The notes under the pieces: generated by a model
Databases searched by the model: none
Told to the model about the DNA's origin: nothing
Seen by the model: only the letters and a program-made list of their open reading frames with translations
Shown here: one piece after another, positions 51,375-60,834 of the stretch
Position numbering within the stretch: the stretch's first letter is position 1
Layout of the letters: each line of letters starts with the position of its first letter
Translations under genes and position numbers: made by a program
Assembly: GCF_030286045.1 (NCBI RefSeq)
Contig: NZ_CP127390.1
Span: 248,001 to 312,000 of the forward strand
Direction of reading: 5' to 3'
From: Propionimicrobium sp. PCR01-08-3
GTDB lineage: Bacteria > Actinomycetota > Actinomycetes > Propionibacteriales > Propionibacteriaceae
DNA: 64,000 nucleotides

Positions 51375-52892
51375 ATGACCGACTACCTCGTGGGTATCGA
51401 CGCCGGGACGACCGGCTGCAAAACCATCGTCTTCGATCTCGACGGCACCATTTGCGGGCAGGACTACCGGGAATATCCGTCCGTCTTTCCGGCTCCGGGC
51501 CTGGTCGAGCAGACCTATGACGACATCATTCCGCCGTTGATGGATTCCTGCCGCGCCGCCATCGAGGCGTCCGGGGTGCCGGCGGAGCAGATCAAGGCCG
51601 TGGCCTTCTCGTCCCAGGCGCCGCTGCTGGCGATGATCGGCGGCGACGGCAAACTGATTCGTCCATTCGTCTCGTGGCAGGATCTGCGCGGCGCGCCGTA
51701 CATCCCGAAGCTGCGCGAGGCCTACGGTGCCGAGAAGTTCTACCTCGAGACCGGCGACCCGATCGGGACGAACACCGCCGCACCGAAGTGGGCGTGGCTC
51801 AAAGACAACGAGCCTGACAACTGGGCGAAGACCGAATGGTTCTTGTCGGAGCAGGAGTTCTTGCTCGCCGAATGGGGAGCAGACCAGTACTGGACTGACC
51901 TGTCGTCCGCCTCTCGCGAAGGCATGCTCGACGTCGACACCATGAGCTGGTCGAAGCCGGTCCACGAGCTGATCGGGATACCGGTCAGCAAACGGGCCAA
52001 GATCGCCGCCGAACCAGGCAAGGTCGTCGGCTCAATCGGCCCCGAACTCGCCCGTCAGACCGGCCTGGCCGAAGGCACCGCGTTGTGTGTGGGCGCGCAC
52101 GACCAGAACTGCTCCACCTTCGGCGGCGGGGCCGTGCACGGCGGTGACTGCGTGATGGTGATGGGCACCTTCGGGTCGTGCTACGTCGTGATGGACGAAC
52201 CCAAACGTGACCCGGCCCGCAAATTGGTGGTGAAACCCAATCACGGCATGGGCAATTGGACGATCGAGGCGTTCTCGACCACCTCGGCGTCGTCCTTCCG
52301 CTGGTATCGCGACACCTTCTGCGACATCGAATGCCAGGCAGGCAGGGTCGCAGGCGTCGATCCGTACGACATCATCACCAAGCAGGCCGGTGGTTCACCG
52401 ATCGGCGCCAATGGCGTGACCTTTTTGCCTTATCTGGGTGGTGCGTCCGGTGCCCGGCAGAACCCGGACGCCCGGGCCAACCTGAACGGAATGACGCTCG
52501 CCACGACCAAGGGCGACGTGGCCAGGGCTGTGCTGGAGGGCGTCAGTTTCGAGATGCGCGATGTGCTGGACGCTCAGTCGGCGGCCGGTATCGAGATCGA
52601 GACGATCAGGTTGGTCGGCGGGGCCGCGAAGTCGAAGATGTGGTCGCAGATGCTCGCCGACATCTTCCAGCGTCCGATCGAGATCCTGCGCACGTCCGAG
52701 GCCGGTTGCTTGGGCGCCGCCATGTATGCCGGTGTCGGCGTGGGACTGTACGAATCGTGCGAGCAGGCTGCCGATCGGGCGGTCGCCGTCGTCGACCGGT
52801 TCGAACCGGAGCCTTCGACGGCGGCCGCCTACGATGAGGCCTTCCAACGGTTCGTCGACGTCTACGAGGGGTTGGACGACAAGGTCTTTTAG
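51375..52892 (+). CDS. FGGY family carbohydrate kinase
   Basis: A 505-residue sugar kinase. The N-terminal phosphate-binding motif YLVGIDAGTTGCKTIVFDLD, the catalytic Asp block VGAHDQNCSTFGGG (about residue 236) and the C-terminal signature IRLVGGAAKSKMWSQMLADI (about 413) are intact. It resembles xylulokinases, but substrate cannot be fixed from sequence alone. It forms a two-gene operon with the DeoC-like aldolase, so a kinase-then-aldolase sugar route is likely. Confidence 0.88.
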   Translation: MTDYLVGIDAGTTGCKTIVFDLDGTICGQDYREYPSVFPAPGLVEQTYDDIIPPLMDSCRAAIEASGVPAEQIKAVAFSSQAPLLAMIGGDGKLIRPFVSWQDLRGAPYIPKLREAYGAEKFYLETGDPIGTNTAAPKWAWLKDNEPDNWAKTEWFLSEQEFLLAEWGADQYWTDLSSASREGMLDVDTMSWSKPVHELIGIPVSKRAKIAAEPGKVVGSIGPELARQTGLAEGTALCVGAHDQNCSTFGGGAVHGGDCVMVMGTFGSCYVVMDEPKRDPARKLVVKPNHGMGNWTIEAFSTTSASSFRWYRDTFCDIECQAGRVAGVDPYDIITKQAGGSPIGANGVTFLPYLGGASGARQNPDARANLNGMTLATTKGDVARAVLEGVSFEMRDVLDAQSAAGIEIETIRLVGGAAKSKMWSQMLADIFQRPIEILRTSEAGCLGAAMYAGVGVGLYESCEQAADRAVAVVDRFEPEPSTAAAYDEAFQRFVDVYEGLDDKVF

Positions 52893-53041
52893 CCAGCCGA
52901 CCCGAGCCTCGATCGACTAGAACATTTACCCTTGTCGCGCGGATATCGCAGCCCAATCGTGATCAGTATCCAGTCGTCGCTAGCTTGCCCGGTTCTTCGG
53001 CCTGAAGCTGCCACAGTGCCGGCCAGGCCTACTCTGGGGCT

Positions 53042-53254
53042 ATGAGTACCCGCGACGTGCCGGCGCAGATCGGCGACCTACCGCCTATCGGGCGTCCGGC
53101 CAACAGTGCGCTGCTGGCGATCGGGGTCACGACTCTTCAGCAGGCGGCCACGATGGGCCGCAAGGAGCTGCTGGCATTGCATGGCGTGGGCCCGAAAGCC
53201 GTCCGGATTCTGCAGGCCGAGGCCGACTCCCGAGGCATCACCCTTCAGTCTTGA
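53042..53254 (+). CDS. Helix-hairpin-helix DNA-binding protein
   Basis: A 70-residue protein made mostly of a helix-hairpin-helix unit: PPIGRPANSALLAIGVTTLQ, then ELLALHGVGPKAVRILQAEA. The GVGPKAV hairpin is typical of non-specific DNA contact. Similar small proteins occur widely in actinobacteria and have no assigned function. It is monocistronic. Confidence 0.75.
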   Translation: MSTRDVPAQIGDLPPIGRPANSALLAIGVTTLQQAATMGRKELLALHGVGPKAVRILQAEADSRGITLQS

Positions 53255-53354
53255 GCGTGATTGACTCGTCCACCCGATGGGCGTCCTGCGGAATCAGCCT
53301 CGAGTTCGGGTGGCTCATCCAGTCGATAGGCATTTCTTTGATCCGATCGGAGGA

Positions 53355-53960
53355 TCAGTACTGGTCGCCGACCTTGATGATCTGGCCGTTCACGATGCCC
53401 TCGACGGCGAGCACATAGGCTCGCCCGACCTCTTCGTCGCTGACCGGACGATGCCCGGTGAACGACGAATAGAACTGTGGCGAACGCTCCAGCACATCCG
53501 GGGATACCGCGTTGACGCGGATGCTCCGGGGAGCCTCGGCGGCCGCGGTGATCACGAACGATTCCAGGCCGCCGTTGACGAAGGCAGCAGCTGCACAGGT
53601 CGCGATCGGTGTGCGGGCGGTTACTCCACTGGTCAGGGTGATCGATCCACCGTCATTGACGTGTTTAAGAGCTTCAATTGCGACTCCGAGTTGCCCGAGT
53701 GCCTTCGAATTGAAAGCTGCCGTAAAGTCGTCGCGATCAAGCTCGGTTACCTGCTTGTACGGTGTCGGACCGAAAGCGACGACGACCGCGTCCACCGACC
53801 CCACTTGCTCGAAAAGGGAGCGAACTGAATCCGGGTCGCCGAGATCGACAGTGACCTCGGAGTGGCGCGAAGCGCGAATGACCTCGTGGTCACGCGACTC
53901 GAGGGTGTCAGCGACGAGCGATCCGATGGCGCCCGTGGCGCCGATGATGAGAACTCGCAA
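53355..53960 (-). CDS. Short-chain dehydrogenase/reductase
   Basis: A 201-residue SDR, short for the family (about 250). NAD(P) motif IIGATGAIGSLVADTL at the N-terminus; then SEVTVDLGDPDSVRSLF and VVVAFGPT. Ser of the catalytic triad is in SITLTSGVT (about residue 113), but the usual Y-x-x-x-K position reads AAAFVNGGLESFV, where Tyr and Lys are replaced. This is known in the compact 'SDR family' related to NAD(P)H-binding reductases, so activity is uncertain. Confidence 0.8.
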   Translation of the reverse strand: MRVLIIGATGAIGSLVADTLESRDHEVIRASRHSEVTVDLGDPDSVRSLFEQVGSVDAVVVAFGPTPYKQVTELDRDDFTAAFNSKALGQLGVAIEALKHVNDGGSITLTSGVTARTPIATCAAAAFVNGGLESFVITAAAEAPRSIRVNAVSPDVLERSPQFYSSFTGHRPVSDEEVGRAYVLAVEGIVNGQIIKVGDQY

Positions 53961-54180
53961 GGTGTTTCTCCTTTCGTCTTTGGCGGCAGTGTTTCAGATG
54001 CTGCCCAGTTTTGTGGACGAAACCCGAATCGGTTCGCCTTCGATCAGGAGCCCGCTCCAAACGCGGCCAAGCCCAGCGATGGGTGTCCATCAATGTTGTT
54101 CCCGGCACAAGGCGCGTGGATGCCAGGTGGAATGGATGTGGAAGATGGGGGCCGTGGCGCGGGAGTCGCCAAAACCGGAG

Positions 54181-55407
54181 TCAATCCTTCGGCCGGAAGT
54201 CGGCGATCTGGTCGGGAGTGCGCGGCACCCACTTGGCGAGCCAACCACCGCCGAGCACCCCGAGGGCGCCGATCACAACGGACGCGGCACCCAGGCCTGA
54301 CAATGCGGTGGCCGCCGAGATCACCATCGGCCCCAAGAACTGGCCGGAATCGGACAGCACACGCCAGCCCGCGAGGAACTGGGAGCGTCCGAATCGGGGT
54401 GCGGCATCGGCTCCCAAGGTGAGCACGATGCCGGAACTGATGCCGTTGCCCATGCCCAAGATGGCCGCGAGGATGGCGATCGAACCGGCGGAATGTGTGA
54501 CCGGCAGCAGCGCCAGCCCGATGCCCAGCAAGAAAGTGGTCGGCACGCAGACCCACCACCTGCCGAAGCGATCCATGATCATGCCACCGGGGAAGAAGAG
54601 CAGCACCTCGAAACCCATGGACACCGCGTAGAGCAGGCTGACGGTGTGTGGCGGAAGGCCGTTGGCCTCACCCCATAGCGGGATGATCGTCTGCCGGGCG
54701 GTGCGCAACATCATGAGGGCCATGCATCCCATGCCGACGGTCAGCAGCGAATGTCTGTGGTCGGCCAACACCTTGAAGGTGTGCGGGCGCTCACCTGCCG
54801 CGTTCACCTGCTGTGCGCGGTCGGCGGAGAGCTTGGGCAGCAGCATGGTCACCGCAGCTGCCACCAGCGAGGTACAGGACGCGAAGACGAAGGCATTGCG
54901 GATCTCACCGCCGCTGATCAGCGCCGAGACCGCGAGCGGACCGATGAAGCTGCCGATCCGGAAGACCCCGCCGAGACTCGACATGCCGCGGGCGCGATAC
55001 TTCAGCGGTATCGCATCGGTGACATAGGTCTGGCGGGCCAGCTGGAAGATGGAGCCGGTCATGCCGTGAATGAACACGGCGAGCCCGAGCACGGTGATCG
55101 AGCCGGCGAGATAGACGCAGACCATGATGGCGGCGTCCAACAGGCAGGCGAGCACGATGCTGAGTCGCTCCCCGAGGCGGGCGGCGATCGTCCCGGCCGG
55201 CAGGTCGAAGATCAGCATGCCGATGCCGGGGATCGCGGTGATGAACGCCGCGACCCCTGGGCTCGCGCCCAGCGCGGTCGCCTGCAGCGGGATCAGTGGG
55301 ATGATCGCACCGAATCCGATGGACGCCAGCAAGGTGGGCCCGTAGATCGCGATCAGCACTCGCGCCCACTGCGCCCTGGACTGGGGCCCGGGCGCTGCAT
55401 CACTCAC
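54181..55407 (-). CDS. MFS transporter
   Basis: A 408-residue major facilitator with about 12 hydrophobic helices. The loop 2-3 motif A region reads GTIAARLGERLSIVLACLLD, followed by AVFIHGMTGSIFQLARQTYV; a second pseudo-motif GGMIMDRFGRWWVCVPTTFL appears in the second half. It resembles drug/metabolite exporters. GTG 55407 (VSDAAPGPQ) precedes the first helix; the upstream open frame is antisense to nothing conserved. Substrate unknown. Confidence 0.85.
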   Translation of the reverse strand: MSDAAPGPQSRAQWARVLIAIYGPTLLASIGFGAIIPLIPLQATALGASPGVAAFITAIPGIGMLIFDLPAGTIAARLGERLSIVLACLLDAAIMVCVYLAGSITVLGLAVFIHGMTGSIFQLARQTYVTDAIPLKYRARGMSSLGGVFRIGSFIGPLAVSALISGGEIRNAFVFASCTSLVAAAVTMLLPKLSADRAQQVNAAGERPHTFKVLADHRHSLLTVGMGCMALMMLRTARQTIIPLWGEANGLPPHTVSLLYAVSMGFEVLLFFPGGMIMDRFGRWWVCVPTTFLLGIGLALLPVTHSAGSIAILAAILGMGNGISSGIVLTLGADAAPRFGRSQFLAGWRVLSDSGQFLGPMVISAATALSGLGAASVVIGALGVLGGGWLAKWVPRTPDQIADFRPKD

Positions 55408-55606
55408 GATTTCCAGTCTGGCACTTTTGCCCGGGAGGCTTGATCGGTGGCCAGATAGGGACGCTGCCGGCCGACGGCGTGCAGAACCTTCCGCGATTCG
55501 AAGATCAAGGGCGCCGACACGCTGGGCGATGTGGGTGTGGTCGGCCGGTTGCGGAAGATTCTGCACGATTGAACGATGCAGCGGGCTCACGAGGCGCCTT
55601 CGGGAA

Positions 55607-56686
55607 TCACCAGTTTGCGCGGTGCAGCTGGGGCGCGCTGGGCAACTGATCCCGCGGGACGCCCAACTCGGCAGCGGCGGCCGCAGCCCAGTGCGGATCG
55701 CGCAGTGCAGCGCGTCCGACGGAAATGGCGTCGGACTGCCCGGTCGCGAGGATGGTCTCGGCCTGCTGCGCCTTAGTGATCAATCCGACCGCGCTGACAA
55801 CGGTATTCGTGCCGTCGAGTGCGGTCTTGATGCGGGAGGCGAGTGGTACTTGATAGCCCGGACCCACCGGAATCGTGCCATTGCCGAGGCCGCCGGACGA
55901 CGCATCGATCCAGGTGACGCCGTGGTCGGCTACCAAGACTTGCGCCAGCCGGGCGGTCGCGTCGACGTCCCAGCCATTCTCGACCCAGTCGGTCGCGCTG
56001 AACCTGATACCTAGCGGCTTGCCGGCTGGCCACACCGCACGCACGGCCGAGACAATCTCACGGACGAAGCGGCTGCGTCCGGTTTCGTCACCGCCGTACT
56101 CATCGGTGCGCTTGTTGGTGAGCGGAGACAAGAACTCGTGCATGAGATAGCCGTGCGCGCCGTGTAATTGCACGACGTCGTATCCGGCCTGGTCGGCCCG
56201 CTGTGCCGCCTGAGCGAACCTGCCTACGATCTCGGCGATGTCGTCCTTGCTAAGGTTCTCCGGGGTGCGAGTTTGCCAGCCACCCTCGGCCTCGGGAACA
56301 TAGCCCGGTGTGAATCCCGGTAACCCGGGATAGGTGGAGGCCTTCATGCCGGCATGCGCCAGTTGAACGGCAGCGATCGCCCCCTGGGAGTGCTCGAAGG
56401 CGACGATCCTGGCATGGGAATCGAGCTGCTCGTCGTTCCAAATGCCCAGGTCACGAGGGGAGATTCGACCGTGCGGCTCGACGGCGGTTGCCTCGGTGGT
56501 GACCAGTCCGAAACCACCTGCCGCGAACGAGCCGAGTTGCTGAAGATGCCAATCGGTGGGCACGCCGTCTTTTGCTTCCACGCTGTATTGACACATCGGC
56601 GCGATGAATGCACGGTTGCGCACTTGGATTCCAGGGCCTTCGGCGGCGGCAAGAGTGATAGGGGAGAACAGGATCGGATCGTTCAC
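55607..56686 (-). CDS. NADH:flavin oxidoreductase, Old Yellow Enzyme family
   Basis: A 359-residue FMN-dependent TIM-barrel ene-reductase similar to YqjM. Landmarks: NRAFIAPMCQYS (about residue 24, with the YqjM-type Cys), QLAHAGMKAS (about 107), VQLHGAHGYLMHEFLSP (about 174, catalytic His pair), RFSATDWVENGWD (about 228) and a C-terminal GRAALRDPHWAAAAAAELG. It would reduce alpha,beta-unsaturated carbonyls. It is monocistronic. Confidence 0.92.
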   Translation of the reverse strand: MNDPILFSPITLAAAEGPGIQVRNRAFIAPMCQYSVEAKDGVPTDWHLQQLGSFAAGGFGLVTTEATAVEPHGRISPRDLGIWNDEQLDSHARIVAFEHSQGAIAAVQLAHAGMKASTYPGLPGFTPGYVPEAEGGWQTRTPENLSKDDIAEIVGRFAQAAQRADQAGYDVVQLHGAHGYLMHEFLSPLTNKRTDEYGGDETGRSRFVREIVSAVRAVWPAGKPLGIRFSATDWVENGWDVDATARLAQVLVADHGVTWIDASSGGLGNGTIPVGPGYQVPLASRIKTALDGTNTVVSAVGLITKAQQAETILATGQSDAISVGRAALRDPHWAAAAAAELGVPRDQLPSAPQLHRANW

Positions 56687-56701
56687 GGTTTCAGCCTATG
56701 T

Positions 56702-57048
56702 GCGCGCTGGTGATGTGGGCACCGCGTATTCTGACATGTCCGCTCGAACCCTTGTGAGCGTCAATTGATGGAGGTCTGGGGCAGCCTGCGTATCCGGGCA
56801 GGTCTCTTGGTGGACGCCTTGGCTGTGGCGTCGACACTCGGACCCCTCGCATCTCGCACTCCGCAGGGCAGGAGACACGAGGCAGGGGTTGGTTCTGAGC
56901 ATCGGTATGTACAGGGTTCGTCGATTCGTCCGAATAGCGTCCCGTATGCCTGGGTCCGGGTAAACGACGGGAATCGCAGAACCTCGGGTACGCCTACCTC
57001 AACGCCGAGCAAGATTTAGGATGAACTTGTTCTAGTTATTATAGAAGT
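56702..57048. other. Intergenic region upstream of the gntR operon
   Basis: No gene is supported in this 347-base gap; the short open frames are not conserved. The last 35 bases before the gntR start are AT-rich (TTGTTC, TTATTATAG) and probably contain its promoter, which would leave a very short leader. Confidence 0.4.
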
Positions 57049-57405
57049 ATGTTGTGGCAGGTTGATCCGCGAGATCCGCAGCCGATCTATGAGCAGATCG
57101 CTGAGACCGTGCGGCGTGCCATCGCTGAGCAATCTTTGAAACCTTCCGATCGGTTGCCCGCTGCGAAAGAACTTGCGACAAGCCTGGATATTAATCTGCA
57201 CACGGTGCTCAAGGCCTATCAGGAACTGCGTGATGAAGGCCTGATCGAACTTCGCCGCGGCCGGGGCGCGGTGGTGATTTCGTCCGATGCCGGTATGTCG
57301 AAGCTCACCACGTTGACCGACGACCTGGTTGCTCAGGCAGCGAGGCTGGGCGTCAGTCGGAACGAACTCGTCCGGATGATTCTGAAAGGAGACAACGGTG
57401 AGTAA
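57049..57405 (+). CDS. GntR family regulator, YtrA subfamily
   Basis: A 118-residue regulator: winged helix-turn-helix PIYEQIAETVRRAIAEQSLK, then LPAAKELATSLDINLHTVLK, with AYQELRDEGLIELRRGRG as the wing. The short C-terminal part lacks a ligand domain, as in YtrA-type regulators that control adjacent membrane proteins. No ribosome binding site is evident before the ATG, so it may be leaderless. It overlaps the next gene by 8 bases and heads a four-gene operon. Confidence 0.9.
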   Translation: MLWQVDPRDPQPIYEQIAETVRRAIAEQSLKPSDRLPAAKELATSLDINLHTVLKAYQELRDEGLIELRRGRGAVVISSDAGMSKLTTLTDDLVAQAARLGVSRNELVRMILKGDNGE

Positions 57406-58297
57406 TAGGAGCGACTCGAAGCGCCGCCTCGATCACGGTGATCTGATGGCGCTCGCGATAAGCGCTGTTGTGATCATCATCGTGGCGGCGGGGATGACCG
57501 TGACGCTTTGGAGTGTGCGTGATCAGCTGCCCGCTGCGGTTGCAACTCACTGGGGCAGCAGCGGTCAAGCCGACAGTTTCGCCCCGCTCGGCAGCGTGTT
57601 TGTGGAAAACCTGCTCCTCAGCGCGCTGGCACCTCTCGGCTTGCTGCTTCTTCTCGGTGTGGTGATGAGACAACAAGTCCGGTATACGGCAGCATTCGCT
57701 ATAGGTATGGCGGTGTTCATCGCCGGATTGAGTAACGCCAGTGTCTGGATGCAGCGGGGCATGAGCGCGGACGAAGTCGCCGCCAGCGATGCGCCGCGCC
57801 TGATGGTGGATGATTCGGTTCGTGTTGCCTGGACCGGACGAACTCGGTCCTCCGCAGTGATGTGGGCGGTGCTGGGGCTCGGCGTGCTGGCAGTGGCGAT
57901 CCCGGCGATACAGACGCTTCTTGCAGGCTCGGTCGGGCTTGGGCTCCTTCTACTGATACTGGCCGCGTTTATCGCATTGAGTGCGTTTGCACTGTCGGGA
58001 ACCGTGACCGTTGACGCCCGGGGTCTGCGGGTACGCTCGCTCGGCGCTATCTCCTGGGCCACGATCCCGCTGGATTCGATCGCCGGAGCGACGGTCGCCG
58101 AGGTCAGGCCGCTCGCCGATTTCGGTGGCTGGGGTCGTCGGCTCGGACGCGATGGCAGCCATGGTGTGATCACGGCGTCCGGCCCCGCGCTCAGGCTTGA
58201 CCGAGGAGACGAGGGCGCATTCCTCATTACCGTGCAGGACGCAGAATCCGCCGCGGCAGCGGTGAACACGCTTGTCAATAGGAGAAACGAGAAATGA
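57398..58297 (+). CDS. DUF1648 domain membrane protein
   Basis: A 299-residue membrane protein with about 5 hydrophobic segments. The first loop after TM1, LPAAVATHWGSSGQADSFAP (about residue 46), is the DUF1648 signature. The C-terminal soluble part (ATIPLDSIAGATVAEVRPLA) resembles a PH-like domain. These proteins are common beside YtrA-type regulators and their function is unknown. The start overlaps the regulator by 8 bases, and the stop overlaps the CPBP gene by 4. Confidence 0.85.
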   Translation: MSNRSDSKRRLDHGDLMALAISAVVIIIVAAGMTVTLWSVRDQLPAAVATHWGSSGQADSFAPLGSVFVENLLLSALAPLGLLLLLGVVMRQQVRYTAAFAIGMAVFIAGLSNASVWMQRGMSADEVAASDAPRLMVDDSVRVAWTGRTRSSAVMWAVLGLGVLAVAIPAIQTLLAGSVGLGLLLLILAAFIALSAFALSGTVTVDARGLRVRSLGAISWATIPLDSIAGATVAEVRPLADFGGWGRRLGRDGSHGVITASGPALRLDRGDEGAFLITVQDAESAAAAVNTLVNRRNEK

Positions 58298-59574
58298 GTA
58301 GCGATGCCCGGCAGCCGGACGAAAAGTGGAGCGAGGAGGCGCGATCGGATGGCATCCAGGATCCCGAGGGCGTTCGATCTGACGGCGCTGCAACCAGCTC
58401 GCAGCAGAATCCGGCATCCATGCAATCAGAGGAGGATCCACAAGTCCCACGGCGGCCGAGAAAGACTGATGAGGGCGCGTCCGGGGATGATGCGTTGCGG
58501 CCGGATGGAGACCCGCAAGCTCCTCGGACACGAGCGCACCTGCGGCCGAAGATTGACGAGGACCTGCAAGCGAAGGCCGTGCTGCCTTCTGAGGCGCAGC
58601 CGGGCACTGACACCAGGCCGAGTTCGGGAACCGGAACTGCGTCGGCGCCGAGCTGGCGTCCGGTCATCATCTACTGTGTGGTCGCCTACGCGCTCGCCTG
58701 GTTGGCGGCGCTGCCGCTGTGGCTCGGATCAGGCCTGACCAGCCCGGCGTTCCTGGTCTGCTCGGTGACCATGATGTTCACCCCGACGATTGCCGCGGTG
58801 ATCGTGACGAAATTCGTTGAGCATCGTCCAATCTGGTCCGCACTCGGCATCAAACCGAATGCCTCGGCCGGGCGGACGATCGGTTTTCTCGCGCTCGCCA
58901 TGGTGGTCATCTACGCGGTAGTGCTGCTCGGGATGGTATCCAGCGCGTTGTTCGGCACTTACAAGTTCGATCTGGCGGACCTTTCCGGGTTCCGGATGCT
59001 GCTCGACTCGCAACTGGACGCGGGCGGCACGCCGGTCGAATCGTTGGGCATGCCGCTGCGGCTGGTCTGGGCGCTGCAGTTCGTCAATGTCGTCATCGGC
59101 TCGGTGATCAACGTGATCCCTGCCGCGGGCGAGGAGGTCGGTTGGCGGGGATATCTCTTCCCTCGGCTTCTCGAGCTGACCGGCTCGCTGCCCGCGCTGC
59201 TGATCTCTGGTGTCATCTGGGGACTGTGGCATGCGCCGCTGATCTTGCTCGGCTACAACTATCCGTCGAACCCCGGGCTGGGTCTGCTGGCGATGTGTGT
59301 CTTCGCCATCGGCATCGGAGCAATCCTCGCGTGGCTACGGCAAAAGGGTGGCTCGATCTGGCCGTCGGCACTGGCACACGGCTCGCTCAACGCGGCGGCC
59401 GGATCGTTCATGCTCATGTTCGCGGACGCAGACTTCACCGTCGACACCATGAGCGGGACGATCATGGGGTGGGGCGGCTGGCCGGTTCTGCTGGTGGTGG
59501 TCGTCGTGCTGCTGGTCTGTCGGGCCTTCGGGCCTGTTGCGCCTCACCGGCAGATAGGGTCAGACCATGTATGA
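58294..59574 (+). CDS. CPBP family intramembrane metalloprotease
   Basis: A 426-residue membrane protein. The first ~115 residues are charged, Pro/Ser-rich and probably disordered. The membrane domain carries the CPBP/CAAX-protease motifs: GEEVGWRGYLFPRLLEL (Glu-Glu and Arg, about residue 275), SGVIWGLWHAPLIL (His, about 308) and LAHGSLNAAAGSF (His/Asn, about 360). Such proteases process or protect peptides such as bacteriocins. It lies in the gntR-DUF1648 operon, which suggests envelope-stress or peptide-related control. Confidence 0.88.
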   Translation: MSSDARQPDEKWSEEARSDGIQDPEGVRSDGAATSSQQNPASMQSEEDPQVPRRPRKTDEGASGDDALRPDGDPQAPRTRAHLRPKIDEDLQAKAVLPSEAQPGTDTRPSSGTGTASAPSWRPVIIYCVVAYALAWLAALPLWLGSGLTSPAFLVCSVTMMFTPTIAAVIVTKFVEHRPIWSALGIKPNASAGRTIGFLALAMVVIYAVVLLGMVSSALFGTYKFDLADLSGFRMLLDSQLDAGGTPVESLGMPLRLVWALQFVNVVIGSVINVIPAAGEEVGWRGYLFPRLLELTGSLPALLISGVIWGLWHAPLILLGYNYPSNPGLGLLAMCVFAIGIGAILAWLRQKGGSIWPSALAHGSLNAAAGSFMLMFADADFTVDTMSGTIMGWGGWPVLLVVVVVLLVCRAFGPVAPHRQIGSDHV

Positions 59575-59806
59575 ATATGCTTTCGAGTTGGTGCCGTTCA
59601 CACTCTTGCTCAAGCCCAAGGTGGACTACGCGGAAGTGACCAGGCAATACGCCGAGCAGGGCTGGCGGCTCGCACATGTCGTGTCGGTGCCATCCAATGA
59701 AGGAAACGGCCAGGCGATTCAGCTGGTTTTCGAGAGACCCTCGAAGGGTCCTCAGGATGTCACCCGGGCCGACTACCAGGCACCGCCCAATTTCAACGGT
59801 CGATGA
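59567..59806 (+). CDS. DUF4177 family protein
   Basis: A 79-residue protein starting MYEYAFELVPF, with YAEVTRQYAEQGWRLAHVVS and AIQLVFERP, the pattern of the DUF4177 fold. It overlaps the CPBP protease gene by 8 bases and converges with the lactonase gene with a 14-base overlap. Function unknown; last gene of the gntR operon. Confidence 0.8.
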   Translation: MYEYAFELVPFTLLLKPKVDYAEVTRQYAEQGWRLAHVVSVPSNEGNGQAIQLVFERPSKGPQDVTRADYQAPPNFNGR

Positions 59807-60818
59807 CTTCGATCCAGTAGGCACCCAGCCCGGCCGGGAAACTCGCCACCAAGCTCAGGGCAGAGTCGCCGTCCGGACGGTACTGCCCGACGATCCGGTC
59901 GATCTCGGAGGCGACCAACAGATCGCCATTCGGCAGGATCGCGAAGCCGCGCGGCTGAGCAACGACGTCCGAATGCGCGATCATCTCGCCCAGCACGCCG
60001 TGCGACGCGATGTCCAGGGCAGTGATGGTGGCTCGCGTGCGCTCCGAGCAGTAGAGCCGGGTCTCCGAATCGTCCAGATGAAGGTCGGCACCCCAGATCA
60101 GGTCCTCGGCGCGCGGATCCGCGCCGAAGCGGCTGTGGGTGAGCCCCCGGTCGGTCGGGATGCACACCTGGGAGGCGATGAAGTCGAGTGTCCCGGACGC
60201 CGGATCGCGGCGGTAGTGCAGCACCTCGCCCGAATACTCGGTGTTGACGAACACCGACTCCTGATCGCGGGTCACGATGATGTGCCTGGGCCCCGATCCT
60301 TCTGGCGCTGCAACCGTCGGCGGGTCCAGCGGCGCCAGGCCGGCATCGGTCACCGAATACTGGGCGATCAGATCGTCGTGCAGTGACACAAAGTAGGCAA
60401 ACCGGCCATCGGCGCTGACTTGCACGCTGTGCAGGTTCGGGTAGTGGATCTCGTCGCCGAGCGGATGCAGCGCACCGCTCTCGTCGACCGTGAAAACCCC
60501 GCCGACGCCATCGTGGTAGGACGCCCAGAACAACCTGGAACCGTCATCAGACAACCGGAGATAGACCATCGCGCCCGGTGCCTCCACCCGGCCGACCGCT
60601 TCGAGGGTCCCGGTGGCGCGATCGAGCTTCATGGTGGTGACACCACCCGGCTTGGTGGTGCCCGCAAAAACCAGATCTCGCCGGGCATCGACCGCCAGCG
60701 GCAGCCCCGGAACGCCGACTTCACTGACCGCGAGCGGCGTCAACGTGTCCCCGGTTAGATCAAAGGTGTTGATCGTGCCGTCTTTCGAATTGCCCAGCAA
60801 CACCAGAGAAGAAGTCAT
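59793..60818 (-). CDS. Lactonase family beta-propeller protein (6-phosphogluconolactonase-like)
   Basis: A 341-residue seven-bladed beta propeller of the YbhE/lactonase family. Blade-like repeats include RATGTLEAVGRV, DEIHYPNLHSVQVSADGRFA (about residue 122), GSGPRHIIVTRDQESVFVNT (about 175) and QPRGFAILPNGDLLVASEID. GPRHI is a strong family marker. It may hydrolyse 6-phosphogluconolactone, but related proteins include others. The last four codons overlap the convergent DUF4177 gene. Confidence 0.85.
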   Translation of the reverse strand: MTSSLVLLGNSKDGTINTFDLTGDTLTPLAVSEVGVPGLPLAVDARRDLVFAGTTKPGGVTTMKLDRATGTLEAVGRVEAPGAMVYLRLSDDGSRLFWASYHDGVGGVFTVDESGALHPLGDEIHYPNLHSVQVSADGRFAYFVSLHDDLIAQYSVTDAGLAPLDPPTVAAPEGSGPRHIIVTRDQESVFVNTEYSGEVLHYRRDPASGTLDFIASQVCIPTDRGLTHSRFGADPRAEDLIWGADLHLDDSETRLYCSERTRATITALDIASHGVLGEMIAHSDVVAQPRGFAILPNGDLLVASEIDRIVGQYRPDGDSALSLVASFPAGLGAYWIEVIDR

Positions 60819-60834
60819 GGGCTGAGCCTAGCGC

